Positions 6,064-6,295 of a stretch of 6,295 bases of DNA are shown piece after piece. The notes beneath the pieces were generated by a model. That model was not told where the DNA came from and ran no database searches. It saw only the letters and a program-made list of their open reading frames with translations. Both the position numbers and the translations under genes were made by a program. The DNA is taken from assembly GCA_002785165.1 (NCBI GenBank), contig PFMI01000043.1, positions 1 to 6,295 on the forward strand, written 5' to 3'. The DNA comes from a bacterium (Candidatus Gribaldobacteria) CG_4_10_14_0_8_um_filter_33_9 (GTDB lineage Bacteria; Patescibacteriota; Minisyncoccia; Minisyncoccales; CG1-02-41-26). The number at the start of each line of letters is the position of its first letter. The first letter of the stretch is position 1.

Positions 6064-6295
6064 ATGGACAAAGAGATTAAACAACAATTTCAAAAATTAA
6101 CCAATTTATTTCAAAATGGCTTTATAGATTCTGAAAAGAAAACAGATAAAAAAATAGAGAACTTGGCTATAATGGTTAAAAAAGGATTTGATGGAGTTGA
6201 CGCTCGATTTGATGGAGTTGACACTCGATTTGATGGAGTTGACGAAAGGTTCAATAAGGTAGAATTTAGATTAAGGACATTAGAAAAAGGACAGG
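6064..6295 (+). CDS. Coiled-coil heptad-repeat protein, N-terminal 77 residues (3' end outside window)
   Basis: The gene begins with ATG, 29 nt after clpP, and stays open to the window edge. Residues 1-40 are a charged helix-like segment, MDKEIKQQFQKLTNLFQNGF and onward. Residues 42-69 are four consecutive seven-residue units: FDGVDAR, FDGVDTR, FDGVDER and the degenerate FNKVEFR. The first and fourth positions (Phe and Val) are hydrophobic, as in a coiled coil. The visible part ends in RLRTLEKGQ. No catalytic motif, signal peptide or membrane segment is seen. Short proteins of this kind recur in CPR genomes without known function. A structural or scaffolding coiled coil is the only supportable description. 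There is no Shine-Dalgarno site and no clear terminator after clpP, so read-through from tig-clpP is possible. Confidence 0.8.
   Translation, partial: MDKEIKQQFQKLTNLFQNGFIDSEKKTDKKIENLAIMVKKGFDGVDARFDGVDTRFDGVDERFNKVEFRLRTLEKGQ
6187..6270 (+). repeat. In-frame 21-nt tandem repeat, about four copies
   Basis: TTTGATGGAGTTGAC recurs at 6187, 6208 and 6229 with an exact 21-nt period, each copy encoding FDGVD followed by two variable codons. A fourth, diverged copy (6250-6270) encodes FNKVEFR. The first three copies differ almost only in codons 6 and 7, which points to recent duplication of the unit. Because the period is a multiple of three, copy-number change would lengthen the coiled coil without a frameshift. 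Confidence 0.9.

Overview
The window looks like ordinary chromosomal DNA from a Candidate Phyla Radiation bacterium (Patescibacteria, probably Parcubacteria-like). This is an inference. It rests on the very AT-rich sequence, tight gene packing, a tRNA gene without an encoded CCA end, the apparent absence of Shine-Dalgarno sites before the genes, and a compact peptidoglycan-binding domain of a type common in these genomes. No phage, insertion sequence, CRISPR array or integrase is visible. No stretch longer than about 130 bases lacks a gene.

The left two thirds (1-4068) is read on the minus strand. In the direction of transcription it carries a small four-helix membrane protein of the phage-holin-IV superfamily, secG, and a membrane-anchored oligopeptide-binding protein with a peptidoglycan-binding domain inserted in it. 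These three are spaced 7-9 nt apart and look like one operon. Next come a small cupin with its own candidate promoter, a tRNA-Leu(CAG), a striking 41-nt perfect composite inverted repeat, and the first 309 codons of ribonuclease J, which runs off the window.

The segment 4069-4197 is a divergent control region. It has candidate promoters facing both ways and a 12-bp hairpin between them. The right third is read on the plus strand: trigger factor (tig), then clpP 4 nt later, then the start of a coiled-coil protein built of FDGVDxR heptads that runs off the right edge. The usual tig-clpP-clpX order is broken because no clpX follows directly.

Functionally the window is rich in protein export and quality control (SecG, trigger factor, ClpP) and RNA turnover (RNase J). 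The observations most worth a second look are the Asn at the place of the catalytic Asp in ClpP, the PG-binding domain inserted within the peptide-binding protein, and the composite inverted repeat between tRNA-Leu and the RNase J start codon, with a possibly related hairpin before tig.
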